A stretch of 64,000 nucleotides of DNA, from assembly GCA_016714445.1 (NCBI GenBank), contig JADJNF010000009.1, positions 939,391 to 1,003,390 of the forward strand. The letters are read 5' to 3'. Below the pieces are notes generated by a model. That model worked only from the letters and a program-made list of their open reading frames with translations, was not told where the DNA came from and did no database searches. This document shows, one piece after another, positions 1 through 8,012 of this stretch; the stretch's first letter is position 1; the number at the start of each line of letters is the position of its first letter. This stretch comes from Saprospiraceae bacterium (GTDB lineage Bacteria > Bacteroidota > Bacteroidia > Chitinophagales > Saprospiraceae). The position numbers were made by a program, and so were the translations under genes.

Positions 1-1275
1 AGGTATTTCTTCAAATTCTATCAGCCACTCGTGTCCTCCTTTGCTCGCATCTGACATATATAAAGGTGCCACAGTATAATCTGTTATTACACCACCACAT
101 CTGGCACATGTTTCCCTTAAAGCTTTGTCTGTATTATGCACCATCACTTCTTCACCAAATACATTTATATAATGTTTTGTTCTGCCACTTACCATAATAC
201 GGTATGGATTTAGGGTCACAAACCTTACCATATCTCCTGGTTTGTACCGCCAAAGTCCGGAAGATGTTGAAATTACAATACAATAATCTTTGTCCAGCTC
301 AACATCTTGTAATGTTAAAGTCATGGGATCAGGACTATCCACTTGATCAGATGGTATAAATTCATAAAAAATTGCATTGTCCAGAAGTAAAAGCATACCT
401 TTCTCATACAGTCGATCCTGCACAGCAAAATATCCTTCTGATGCATTATAAGCCTCATAATATTCAATATCTTCCTTAGGTAAGAATTTTTTAAATTGCT
501 CTACATAAGGATCAAAACCTACTCCGCCATGAAAATATGTTTTTACATTTGGCCACACCTCACACATATTATCTTTGCCGGTAATCTCTAGTATGCGTTT
601 AAAAAGTACAATGGTCCAGGTAGGGACACCAGCGAACATGACCACATCTTCTTTGCTGCATACTCGCGCCATTTTTTCTATTTTCTCTTCCCAGTCGGCC
701 ATCAAAGCAGTCTCAAAATCAGGCGTGTAGAATGGTCTACCTATAGCAGGCATATTGTTGAGTAATATAGCGGATACGTCACCTGTGATGAGGTTACTAT
801 TTACATGATTCAAAGATCCTCCCATGAGCAGATTTTTACCATCAAATATACGTGCATCCGGTCTGTTACCATACAAAATTGACATGGCATCCCAACTTGA
901 AGCCACATGATTATCAAAAAGATTATCATCAGTAATGGGAATAAATTTGCTTTTGTCATTGGTGGTACCAGAAGACTTTGCAAACCAGGTAACTTTTCCG
1001 GGCCAAAGAATATTTTCCTTTCCTTGCATCATTTTATCAATGTAAGGAAATAAAGCTTCGTAATCTACCACCGGTATATATTTCTGAAAATCTTCGAGCG
1101 TTTTGATGTTGCCGTTATGCAAAGACTTACCATATTCAGTATTTTTCAGTTTGTCGATTTGGTTATAAAATACTTCCTGCTGCAATCCAAAAGGATCATC
1201 ATACATGTCCTGTATTCTGTTTCTTCGGTATTTTAGATATCCTTTTACCAGAGTATTGAAAAAAGAATATAGCAT
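1..1275 (-). CDS. GH3-family acyl-adenylating protein (partial, C-terminus beyond window edge)
   Basis: 425 codons are visible with no stop, so about the last 80 residues of a family that usually has about 500 lie outside the window. The protein begins MLYSFFNTLVKGYLKYRR and carries the nucleotide-binding signature SSGTT at residues 101-105, followed by KSKFIP. The visible end contains YMSDASKGGHEWLIEFEE, typical of the GH3 C-terminal half. GH3 enzymes belong to the ANL superfamily and activate carboxylic acids with ATP, in plants to conjugate them to amino acids. The substrate of bacterial homologues is not established. The ATG at 1275 is the first that gives the conserved N-terminus. Identity is confident and function is inferred only at family level. 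Confidence 0.9.
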   Translation of the reverse strand, partial: MLYSFFNTLVKGYLKYRRNRIQDMYDDPFGLQQEVFYNQIDKLKNTEYGKSLHNGNIKTLEDFQKYIPVVDYEALFPYIDKMMQGKENILWPGKVTWFAKSSGTTNDKSKFIPITDDNLFDNHVASSWDAMSILYGNRPDARIFDGKNLLMGGSLNHVNSNLITGDVSAILLNNMPAIGRPFYTPDFETALMADWEEKIEKMARVCSKEDVVMFAGVPTWTIVLFKRILEITGKDNMCEVWPNVKTYFHGGVGFDPYVEQFKKFLPKEDIEYYEAYNASEGYFAVQDRLYEKGMLLLLDNAIFYEFIPSDQVDSPDPMTLTLQDVELDKDYCIVISTSSGLWRYKPGDMVRFVTLNPYRIMVSGRTKHYINVFGEEVMVHNTDKALRETCARCGGVITDYTVAPLYMSDASKGGHEWLIEFEEIP

Positions 1276-1757
1276 AATGCGGTTTTTTATGAAGTCGAAA
1301 AATAGCACATTTTCTTGTATGTGTCTTAATAATCCTGATATAATTTTGATGATATTTTCCAGGGGTGCAGCCGATGGCCTATTACACCTTTATAAATTGG
1401 CACTATCTGAATAAACGTAACACCTTATGTAGCATCATTTGGGGTTGTGATTATGTTTTCTTAAAATAGAAAAGCTTCAATAAATTCTATACAAAGTGAG
1501 ATTAAATAAATACCGGAAAAAATTCAACTTTTATTTACCTACTGAAAAAAATTTATTTATTTATTTATTTAGGATGAACCGCATGTTTATAATTCATCGT
1601 TTAAAATTTAGAAGAATGGTGTCAATAACAAATATTAAGACCATTTATCAAGGAGAAATATACTGTGCTTTTAAGAGCCAGATGAAAGACCTTGAAAATA
1701 AATCATAATCATTCATAGGAAAATTTAAAAAACCCTCTATTTTTGCAGTCCTTATTA
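1276..1757. other. intergenic region, no gene seen
   Basis: About 480 bases between the divergent GH3 gene and tRNA-Leu. It is very AT-rich and holds a short ATTT tandem run (five units, 1551-1571). The small open frames here have no recognisable protein character. It should contain the promoters of both flanking genes, but I could not pin down a convincing one. Confidence 0.5.
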
Positions 1758-1841
1758 GCCCGGGTGCTGAAATTGGTAGACAGGCATGTTTGAGGGGCAT
1801 GTGTTCGTTAGGACGTGCGGGTTCAAGTCCCGCTCCGGGCA
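1758..1841 (+). tRNA. tRNA-Leu (anticodon GAG)
   Basis: The 84-nt cloverleaf is class II. The acceptor GCCCGGG pairs with TCCGGGC (last pair G-U). The D-arm has the GG of AAATTGGTAGAC. The anticodon stem CATGT/GCATG encloses the loop TTGAGGG, which gives anticodon GAG. There is a long variable arm, and the T-arm is GCGGG-TTCAAGT-CCCGC. The discriminator is A and the CCA end is not encoded. The S51 peptidase gene starts 27 bases downstream. Confidence 0.96.
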
Positions 1842-1867
1842 CTCTTCAGCAACACCCACATGATATT

Positions 1868-3157
1868 ATGAAAAAAAACGTCATAATTTTATGCGTTTTC
1901 CATCTCATTTGCATAAGTGCGATGACCCAGAGTTATACCAGTTTTATGACTGGTAATCCGGATGATGCTGAAGTCAATATCCAACCATCTTTCGTATTGG
2001 CGGGAGGTGGCACAGATAATGATGACGCCATGAGATGGATGCTCACAAGAGCGAAGGGCGGCGATGTACTCGTTCTCCGGGCTTCGGGAAGTAATGGGTA
2101 CAATAACTATTTTTTTAATGAGCTTGGTATACATGTCCATTCAGTAGAAACTATATTATTTAAAAACAGGTCAGCATCCTCAGACCCATATGTACTTGAT
2201 CGTATAAGAAATGCGGAAATCATTTTTATAGCTGGCGGAGATCAGACACGATATTATGATTATTGGTCTGGTACAGAAACAGGTGAATTATTAAAAACTA
2301 TCTGTAAAAATCGTACAAAAGTTGTAGGAGGCACAAGTGCCGGAATGATGATATTGGGTAATTTGGTATATGCTCCTGTTGGTCCTGGCGTGACCAGTAC
2401 AGAAGCTCTTGGTAATCCGTATCATCCCAATTTGCTTAATATTGAGTACAATACATTTATGGAAACGGGCATATTTGCAAATACAATTTTTGACACCCAT
2501 TTTGATGATCGAAGTCGTGATGGACGATTGCTTGTTTTTTTAGCTAAAGCAGCTTTTGAGAGAAATATCAGAGCTAGGGCAATTGCCTGTAATGAGTCAA
2601 CAGCTGTTTGTATCGATGAAAATAATAAAGCGATTGTGTTTGGAAATACACCACAATATCCGGAATATGCGTACTTCTTGGAAGTTAACTGTGAAGATGA
2701 CTGGAAACCGGATTCATTAACTGATGGCATGAATGTTCACTGGTCCACAAGTAATGGAAATACCGTCATATCCCAAAGAATAAAAGGCGATCAAACAGGC
2801 ATTGCTAAGTTTGATCTGAATACCTGGAAGGCAATAGAAGACTCTGATGACCAATACTGGCAAATAAACAATGGTGTCGTTCAAAAAATTCCGACAGAAA
2901 ATATAGAATGTAGATTGATACCGTCATCCAATGATGATTCAAACAATCACACAACGTTTGTTTTTCCAAATCCTACGGATAGCATTGTGTATTTTCCAAA
3001 AGCAGAATTTGTCGAATTAATCACTATCGATGGCATAAAATTACATGCCTGTAAAAATGTAAGTCAAATCGATGTATCCTTCTGCAAACCAGGTGAGTAC
3101 GTACTAAAACTGACAATAGACGGTGTCACAAAATCTAACATTCTGATCAAGAAGTAA
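1868..3157 (+). CDS. Secreted S51-family peptidase (cyanophycinase-like) with T9SS C-terminal region
   Basis: 429 residues. I chose the ATG at 1868 because longer frames run back into tRNA-Leu, and this start gives a clean signal peptide (MKKNVIILCVFHLICISAMTQ). The catalytic core has the S51 signatures: FVLAGGG near residue 42, FIAGGDQTRYYDYW near 120 and the nucleophile motif GGTSAGM with Ser157. Cyanophycinases and related S51 serine peptidases cleave beta-linked aspartyl dipeptide units. The last 80 residues (FPNPTDSIVYF... to the terminal ILIKK) look like a T9SS sorting domain, so the protein is probably exported to the surface or medium. The substrate is unknown, and cyanophycin itself is only one possibility. 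Confidence 0.88.
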   Translation: MKKNVIILCVFHLICISAMTQSYTSFMTGNPDDAEVNIQPSFVLAGGGTDNDDAMRWMLTRAKGGDVLVLRASGSNGYNNYFFNELGIHVHSVETILFKNRSASSDPYVLDRIRNAEIIFIAGGDQTRYYDYWSGTETGELLKTICKNRTKVVGGTSAGMMILGNLVYAPVGPGVTSTEALGNPYHPNLLNIEYNTFMETGIFANTIFDTHFDDRSRDGRLLVFLAKAAFERNIRARAIACNESTAVCIDENNKAIVFGNTPQYPEYAYFLEVNCEDDWKPDSLTDGMNVHWSTSNGNTVISQRIKGDQTGIAKFDLNTWKAIEDSDDQYWQINNGVVQKIPTENIECRLIPSSNDDSNNHTTFVFPNPTDSIVYFPKAEFVELITIDGIKLHACKNVSQIDVSFCKPGEYVLKLTIDGVTKSNILIKK

Positions 3158-3171
3158 GGATTCCACCTACA

Positions 3172-3759
3172 TCATATCCATATTAATCCTTCTTCAGCGT
3201 CACCCAGACTTTGTGCTAGCCCTTTCAAATATCTTTCACCTATATACCAACAGATCAGACTATCCAGTTGATGATAGTTTGTAGGTTTTTCACTGAAGTC
3301 ATGTAGTATAGTTAGCCGTAATTCATCGGTCATTTTAGAAAGAGTAGACAGATCCTTTTTGTTATAAAACATCTTATAATTTGGTAGATTTCTGACAAAA
3401 CCCCCGGGATAAACTTCGATAAAATTTACCCCATAATGTGCCAATTCAGTTTTTAATTTGATCGCTCTCGCAGTTAGACCTCCTAAAAACATGGGAGACA
3501 TGGCATTCGTGAGTCTGTCCGCCTTTCGATAGTTAAAATCGTCTCCTTTCCCAAAAAAAGCTCCGGGCAATGATAGTGGTGCATCAATAAAAATATAATC
3601 GAGATTGTTTTCTTTGATTATTTTTACTAACCATTTATCTGCATCCTGTCCTTTTGTTGTTTGAGCAATTTTTAATTGGTCTTCCAGTATGTATGTAATT
3701 GCAGTAGTTCCTGCCAGCTTGGCACCAAAGTCTACTCCGCCCCAGTTTATATTCATCAT
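3172..3759 (-). CDS. DUF429 family protein (predicted RNase H-fold nuclease)
   Basis: 195 residues from an ATG that overlaps the stop of the upstream SDR gene (TAATG), which suggests translational coupling. A second ATG follows directly. The N-terminus WGGVDFGAKLAGTT is the acidic first strand expected of an RNase H-like fold, and DYIFIDAPLSLP supplies a second conserved acidic strand. The middle and C-terminal parts (NAMSPMFLGGL, DSLICWYIGERY) also fit DUF429. The family is predicted to have nuclease activity but its substrate is not known. A longer frame extends 19 codons upstream into the SDR gene and is less plausible. Confidence 0.8.
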   Translation of the reverse strand: MMNINWGGVDFGAKLAGTTAITYILEDQLKIAQTTKGQDADKWLVKIIKENNLDYIFIDAPLSLPGAFFGKGDDFNYRKADRLTNAMSPMFLGGLTARAIKLKTELAHYGVNFIEVYPGGFVRNLPNYKMFYNKKDLSTLSKMTDELRLTILHDFSEKPTNYHQLDSLICWYIGERYLKGLAQSLGDAEEGLIWI

Positions 3760-4466
3760 TAAACCCTCAATGTCGACATACCCCCATCTACATGCATAAT
3801 TTGGCCCGAAATCCATTTGGATTCATCTGATAGAAGAAAGACGGCCATACTTGCCAGATCATTGGCATTTCCGATGGTCTTTAAAGGATGTCTTTGTTCT
3901 GCTGCCTGTACTTTTTCGGGTGAAGAGAGTATTTTGGCAGCAAGACTCGTATTTGTCAGTGATGGAGCGATACAATTGACTCTGATTGTTGGTGCAAATT
4001 CAGCTGCAAGTGATTTTGTAAGTCCCTCGACTGCTCCTTTAGCTGCAGCTATAGAAGCATGAAATGCCATACCTTGTGTCACAGCTACAGTACTGAATAA
4101 GACAATACCTGGATTTGATTCAGATTTTTTAAGTGCATTGAGTGCGGCTTTGATACTTTTGACTGCTCCCAGACAATTGATGGCAAAATCTTCACCAAAC
4201 TGTTCTTCACTCAATGATTTGAATGGCTTCAAAACAATACTTCCGGGACAATATACCAACCCATCAATAATTTCAGGCAGTTCACCTGGAGCTAAATCGT
4301 CTCTGGTAATGTCTTTTTGAATGTAATGAATTAATGGATGTGTGTTCATTTCATTTATATTCCTTGAGATCACTGTGACATTAATATTTTGACTGACTAG
4401 TTGCTCCACTATGGCTAGACCTATGCCTTTGCTTCCGCCTATTACAACAATATTTTTATGGTCCAT
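3759..4466 (-). CDS. Short-chain dehydrogenase/reductase family protein with altered catalytic Tyr
   Basis: 235 residues from MDHKNIVVIGG. An in-frame start 11 codons earlier adds a lysine-rich stretch not expected in the family. The Rossmann motif GGSKGIG is at residues 10-16 and NCLGAV lies near 98. The active site is unusual: Ser125 is present, but the residue four before Lys143, normally the catalytic Tyr, is Ile139 (HASIAAAKG). The C-terminal VDGG tail is typical. The protein may bind NAD(P) without classic alcohol or ketone redox chemistry, or may use other residues. It overlaps and probably is co-transcribed with the DUF429 gene. Confidence 0.88.
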   Translation of the reverse strand: MDHKNIVVIGGSKGIGLAIVEQLVSQNINVTVISRNINEMNTHPLIHYIQKDITRDDLAPGELPEIIDGLVYCPGSIVLKPFKSLSEEQFGEDFAINCLGAVKSIKAALNALKKSESNPGIVLFSTVAVTQGMAFHASIAAAKGAVEGLTKSLAAEFAPTIRVNCIAPSLTNTSLAAKILSSPEKVQAAEQRHPLKTIGNANDLASMAVFLLSDESKWISGQIMHVDGGMSTLRV

Positions 4467-4618
4467 TTTTTGATTTATTTTTTTTTTTGGATGTAACATT
4501 CATCTGTTTGAAAAGTTTTATTGCCTTCATTTGTGCATCATTTTAAGTGATATACCTGCGGGTTAATTTGAATTTAGCACTTAAGAGAATTATATTTGTG
4601 GTTAAATATTATCATTTG

Positions 4619-5812
4619 ATGAACAAAAATATTTCTAAGCTCTTTGAGATAGCAAAACGGGATGAGAGGCATATTATTGGTTTGATGTCAGGTACGTCTC
4701 TAGACGGTCTGGATATAGTTTTATGTAAAATTACCGGTTCAGGTAGCAATACTTCAGTGGAGATAGAAGCATTTGAGACTATGGATTATATAGAAGAGAC
4801 AAAAGATAAAATCAGGAAAATATTTGCAAAAGATCACATTAATTTCCCATATCTGGCGATGCTTAATGAGTGGATAGGCATCCATCATGCTGCCATGATT
4901 AATGCCTTTATTGATAAACATAAAATCGAAAAAACTAAAATCGACGCCATCGCCAGTCATGGACAAACGGTCATGCATGTACCCAAACATCAGCATGGAT
5001 TGGCTGAATTTCCAAACGCAACCCTACAGATAGGAGACGGGGACCACATCGCAGTTCATACCGGAATCATTACCCTAAGTGATTTCAGGCAAAAACATCT
5101 GGCAGCCGGTGGGGAAGGTGCTCCGCTCGCCGTATATGGAGATTATCTCATATTTTCAAAGCCGGGTGAAGACCGGATCATGCTTAACATGGGTGGTATT
5201 GGAAACTTTACATTTCTTCCTGGCGATGAGGATCCTTCCAGGGTTTTTGTTACAGATACCGGGCCAGGCAATACCTTAATGGACGCCTATATGAAAGAAA
5301 ATTTTGGTCTCCCTTTCGATAAAAACGCTGATTTGGCTTTGAAAGGAAACGTAAATGAAAATTTATTGAAGGCACTCAAAACCAACTACTTTTTCCACCT
5401 CAGTTTTCCCAAAACAACCGGCCCGGAAGTTTTTAATCTAAACTATGTATATACAACACTCAATTCAGTGGGTTTAACAAATCTGTCACATGCGGATATC
5501 ATGGCTACGCTAAACAGACTTAGTGCAGAGACAATTACCGAAGCAATAAAATCTGTGATTGGAGATCAGCATTTTCATGTATTTATGAGTGGTGGTGGTG
5601 CACACAATTTACTTTTAGTTTCAAGTATGCAGGAGTTATTGCCAAATTGTACATTTGCATTGAGCGATGAGCTAGGTATATCGGGGGACGCTAAAGAAGC
5701 AGTTCTGTTTGCTGTTTTGGCCAATGAAACTTTAGCCGGAAACCCGGTAGATTTTGGTTTACGCCAAGGAGTACCCGGTGTTTGTATGGGTAAAATTTCT
5801 TTGCCTGATTAA
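4619..5812 (+). CDS. anmK: Anhydro-N-acetylmuramic acid kinase
   Basis: 397 residues. The ATG at 4619 precedes MNKNISKLFEI, and upstream in-frame codons look non-coding. The phosphate-binding signature GLMSGTSLDGLD is near residue 20. ASHGQT, LNMGGIGNFT, DTGPGN and FMSGGGAHN follow in family order, and the protein ends with the typical GVPGVCMGKI. AnmK opens the 1,6-anhydro ring of anhMurNAc and phosphorylates it to MurNAc-6-phosphate in the cytoplasm, recycling peptidoglycan. It stands alone, facing the arsM operon. Confidence 0.97.
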   Translation: MNKNISKLFEIAKRDERHIIGLMSGTSLDGLDIVLCKITGSGSNTSVEIEAFETMDYIEETKDKIRKIFAKDHINFPYLAMLNEWIGIHHAAMINAFIDKHKIEKTKIDAIASHGQTVMHVPKHQHGLAEFPNATLQIGDGDHIAVHTGIITLSDFRQKHLAAGGEGAPLAVYGDYLIFSKPGEDRIMLNMGGIGNFTFLPGDEDPSRVFVTDTGPGNTLMDAYMKENFGLPFDKNADLALKGNVNENLLKALKTNYFFHLSFPKTTGPEVFNLNYVYTTLNSVGLTNLSHADIMATLNRLSAETITEAIKSVIGDQHFHVFMSGGGAHNLLLVSSMQELLPNCTFALSDELGISGDAKEAVLFAVLANETLAGNPVDFGLRQGVPGVCMGKISLPD

Positions 5813-5835
5813 CTGATTTTTGTCGCCTTTGAAGA

Positions 5836-5892
5836 GTATGTTTAAAATTATATTTGTTCAAACTCACGGACACATCAAAAATTTAAACATAC
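5836..5892. repeat. Inverted repeat between convergent genes
   Basis: The 11-base arms GTATGTTTAAA and TTTAAACATAC are separated by 35 bases. The element sits between the convergent ends of anmK and arsM. It could form a cruciform or act as a weak bidirectional terminator, but the arms lack a GC-rich stem and a clear T-run, so the role is a guess. Confidence 0.5.
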
Positions 5893-5945
5893 CCTGGTAT
5901 CTTTATCTCAACATAGCATTATGACCTTATGTGATTAAAATAAAT

Positions 5946-6785
5946 TTAGCAACAACTTGCTCCGGCGCAACAGCCTGCTTCCATTTTTTCGCCATATATG
6001 GTGATACTATAAATAATATCTTTGTTATCATTATAAGACTTTAATTGGTTTTCATCCAGATAGTTTTGCAGTATGTCATCCGGGATTATGATGGGTTTTT
6101 CTTTTTGAATTTTTATGTTTTTAAAACCTGCTTCTTTGATTATTTTAAGGTATTCATCTTTTTGCATTGCTCCTGCTACAAATCCGGCATACATTTCAGC
6201 AGCAGTTTGCAGTCCTTCTGGAAGTTCTCCCTGCAATACAATATCTGAAATACTAAAATGACCACCTTGCTTCAATACTCTATACATTTCGCTGAAAGCT
6301 ATGCGTTTATCAGGTACCAGATTGAGAACACAGTTACTTACCGCGATATCCACTGTTTCATTGTTTAGTGGTAGGTTTTCAATGTCGCCTTGTCTGAACT
6401 CCACATTGTTAAAACCAAGTTTTTCAGTATTCTGACGTGCTTTGGTAATCATTGCATCTGTAAAATCGACGCCGATCACCTTACCAGAAGTACCGGTAAG
6501 ACTCCTGGCAATAAAAGCATCATTTCCAGCACCACTTCCAAGATCCAGAACGACACTTCCTTCTTTGATAAAGGCAAATTCAGTAGGAAGACCACAGCCC
6601 AAACCTAAATCAGCTTCAGGGTTGTAACCTTTCAACTCTTCATAGCTGTCACTCATGATATTATACACTTCGGTGGTGCAACCACCGGCCCCACAGCAAG
6701 ATGACAAATTGGTTGTTTTATCCTGCAATGCAATTTCTGCATATTTTTGCATTACTATGTCTTTAATTTCCTGATTTGATTTCAT
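5946..6785 (-). CDS. arsM: Arsenite methyltransferase (ArsM) lacking the third conserved Cys
   Basis: 279 residues from MKSNQEIKD; the longer frame overlaps the gap after arsR. The SAM-binding motif VLDLGSGAGND is near residue 79. The ArsM-specific cysteines are C64 in LGLGCGLP and C152 in VSNCVLNL. The third, normally in a CVAGA-type motif, is Phe202 (YAGFVAGA), codon TTT where TGT would be Cys. Cysteine clusters lie at the N-terminus (SSCCGAGGC) and the tail (GCCAGASCC) and could bind As(III). ArsM methylates arsenite to volatile or soluble methylarsenicals. It lies just downstream of arsR on the same strand. Confidence 0.92.
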   Translation of the reverse strand: MKSNQEIKDIVMQKYAEIALQDKTTNLSSCCGAGGCTTEVYNIMSDSYEELKGYNPEADLGLGCGLPTEFAFIKEGSVVLDLGSGAGNDAFIARSLTGTSGKVIGVDFTDAMITKARQNTEKLGFNNVEFRQGDIENLPLNNETVDIAVSNCVLNLVPDKRIAFSEMYRVLKQGGHFSISDIVLQGELPEGLQTAAEMYAGFVAGAMQKDEYLKIIKEAGFKNIKIQKEKPIIIPDDILQNYLDENQLKSYNDNKDIIYSITIYGEKMEAGCCAGASCC

Positions 6786-6824
6786 TTTATAAATAAGTTT
6801 TATGATGAACAATTTTAAAAATGG

Positions 6825-7142
6825 TTAACAGCATTTTTTACTTTCAAGCATAGCCAATATGTATTTAGACAGTTGACTAATTGTTTCAGTGTTGATACAA
6901 TAACAGATAGCCGTCCCTTCGACACTTCCGTTGATAAGGCCTGCAGATTTTAATTCTTTAAGATGTTGGGAGACCGTAGGTTGCGATAAAGGCAGTTCAT
7001 TGACGATGTCCCCACAGATACATGCATCTGTTTTGATAAGATATTCCATGATCGCTATACGTGCCGGATGTCCCAGCGCTTTTGCTATGGATGCTATTTG
7101 ATTTTGTTGTACTGAAAAGTGGTCAGTTTTCGTTGCGCCCAT
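6825..7142 (-). CDS. arsR: ArsR/SmtB-family arsenic-responsive repressor
   Basis: 105 residues. The start at 7142 (MGATKTDHF) is preferred because the longer frame would run into the promoter palindrome. The winged helix-turn-helix has the recognition helix PLSQPTVSQHLKELKSAGLI. The metal site is CxC (C41, C43 in ACICGDIV), close to the ArsR sequence ELCVCDL. Extra cysteines C80, C82 and a terminal CC may also bind As(III). ArsR represses its own operon and is released by arsenite. arsM follows after about 40 bases, so the two probably form one transcript. Confidence 0.93.
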   Translation of the reverse strand: MGATKTDHFSVQQNQIASIAKALGHPARIAIMEYLIKTDACICGDIVNELPLSQPTVSQHLKELKSAGLINGSVEGTAICYCINTETISQLSKYILAMLESKKCC

Positions 7143-7157
7143 TTTTGCTATATAATT

Positions 7158-7194
7158 ATATTGCAATATTACGATAAATATTTTATATTGTCAA
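7158..7194 (-). promoter_or_regulatory. Putative arsR promoter with overlapping 12-bp operator palindrome
   Basis: On the minus strand, TTGACA (7189-7194) and TAATAT (7166-7171) are 17 bases apart. The perfect palindrome ATATTGCAATAT (7158-7169) overlaps the downstream hexamer and ends 16 bases before the arsR ATG. This position is where an ArsR dimer would block transcription. The hexamers resemble the general sigma70 consensus rather than the Bacteroidota TAnnTTTG box, so the palindrome is the better supported part. Confidence 0.5.
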
Positions 7195-7555
7195 GCGTTT
7201 TAATGCACTTTATAAAATAAATTTAAATTTAATGATAATTCCGGGGAGAAACTTATCATTGAAACTTCTTCTGAGTCTTTATCAACAAATATCATTTTTG
7301 TTTAGTAAGTACTTTGGGCGTATCCCATTTTGTTTTTTTCAAGTAAAATTTACAGCCGGGAAGCATTAAAACGACCACAGAGTACTTTTAAAGTTTCTTT
7401 GTTTAAAGGGCATTTTTGCAAAAATAAGATACCACTAGGTACTTTTGAAATATGAAATACATTTAAATTTAGAAATAAAAATACATAATAGTCTGTATTT
7501 CAATATATTAAATTATATTATAGAAATAGATAATATAAAAATATTCTCCTAAATA
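7195..7555. other. intergenic region, no gene seen
   Basis: About 360 very AT-rich bases between the divergent arsR and acpP genes. No frame looks coding. Apart from the two promoter regions at its ends I see no structure. Confidence 0.5.
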
Positions 7556-7587
7556 TTTGTAAATGACTGTATTTATAACTTAATTTG
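7556..7587 (+). promoter_or_regulatory. Putative acpP promoter (Bacteroidota type)
   Basis: TTTG at 7556-7559 and TTAATTTG at 7580-7587 match the Bacteroidota consensus TTTG-N19-21-TAnnTTTG with one mismatch and a 20-base spacer. It ends 27 bases before the acpP start codon. Confidence 0.45.
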
Positions 7588-7614
7588 CGGCATAATTAGA
7601 AAACATTATTTGAA

Positions 7615-7851
7615 ATGTCACAAATCGCAGAAAAAGTAAAAAAAATTATCATTGACAAATTAGGTGTTGATGAGTCAGAAGTAACTAACGAAGCCAGCTT
7701 CACAAATGATCTTGGAGCAGATTCATTGGATACAGTTGAGTTGATAATGGAATTTGAAAAAGAATTTGATGTATCCATACCTGATGATCAGGCTGAAAAG
7801 ATTCAGACTGTTGGTCAAGCCATTGAGTTTTTAGAAGCAAGCAAGGCCTAA
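7615..7851 (+). CDS. acpP: Acyl carrier protein
   Basis: 78 residues, the usual length. The phosphopantetheine attachment motif GADSLDTVEL places Ser37 in the canonical DSL. The protein is acidic and helical (EFEKEFDVSIPDDQAEKI). It carries growing acyl chains in cytoplasmic type II fatty acid synthesis. fabF and rnc follow, a widespread order, but a strong terminator lies between acpP and fabF, so acpP can be made at a higher level as a short transcript. Confidence 0.99.
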   Translation: MSQIAEKVKKIIIDKLGVDESEVTNEASFTNDLGADSLDTVELIMEFEKEFDVSIPDDQAEKIQTVGQAIEFLEASKA

Positions 7852-7872
7852 ACATTTTTTAAAAAAAATAAG

Positions 7873-7909
7873 AATCCACAAAAGCGTTTGTTTTTGTGGA
7901 TTTTTTTTT
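7873..7909 (+). terminator. Rho-independent terminator after acpP
   Basis: AATCCACAAAA and TTTTTGTGGATT form an 11-base-pair hairpin with a GCGTTTG loop, followed by nine T residues. It ends the acpP transcript and separates it from fabF. Confidence 0.9.
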
Positions 7910-8012
7910 GAAAACATGTCGTATATTCGCATCTTTATAAAAACTTGATTTCAATATTTATTTATAATTGTAAAAAATACATCAATTTTGCCTTAATATT
8001 TAAGATCTGCAT

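Noticed and set aside
1496..1708. 70-residue frame upstream of tRNA-Leu
   Set aside because: Covers an ATTT tandem run and has no protein character.
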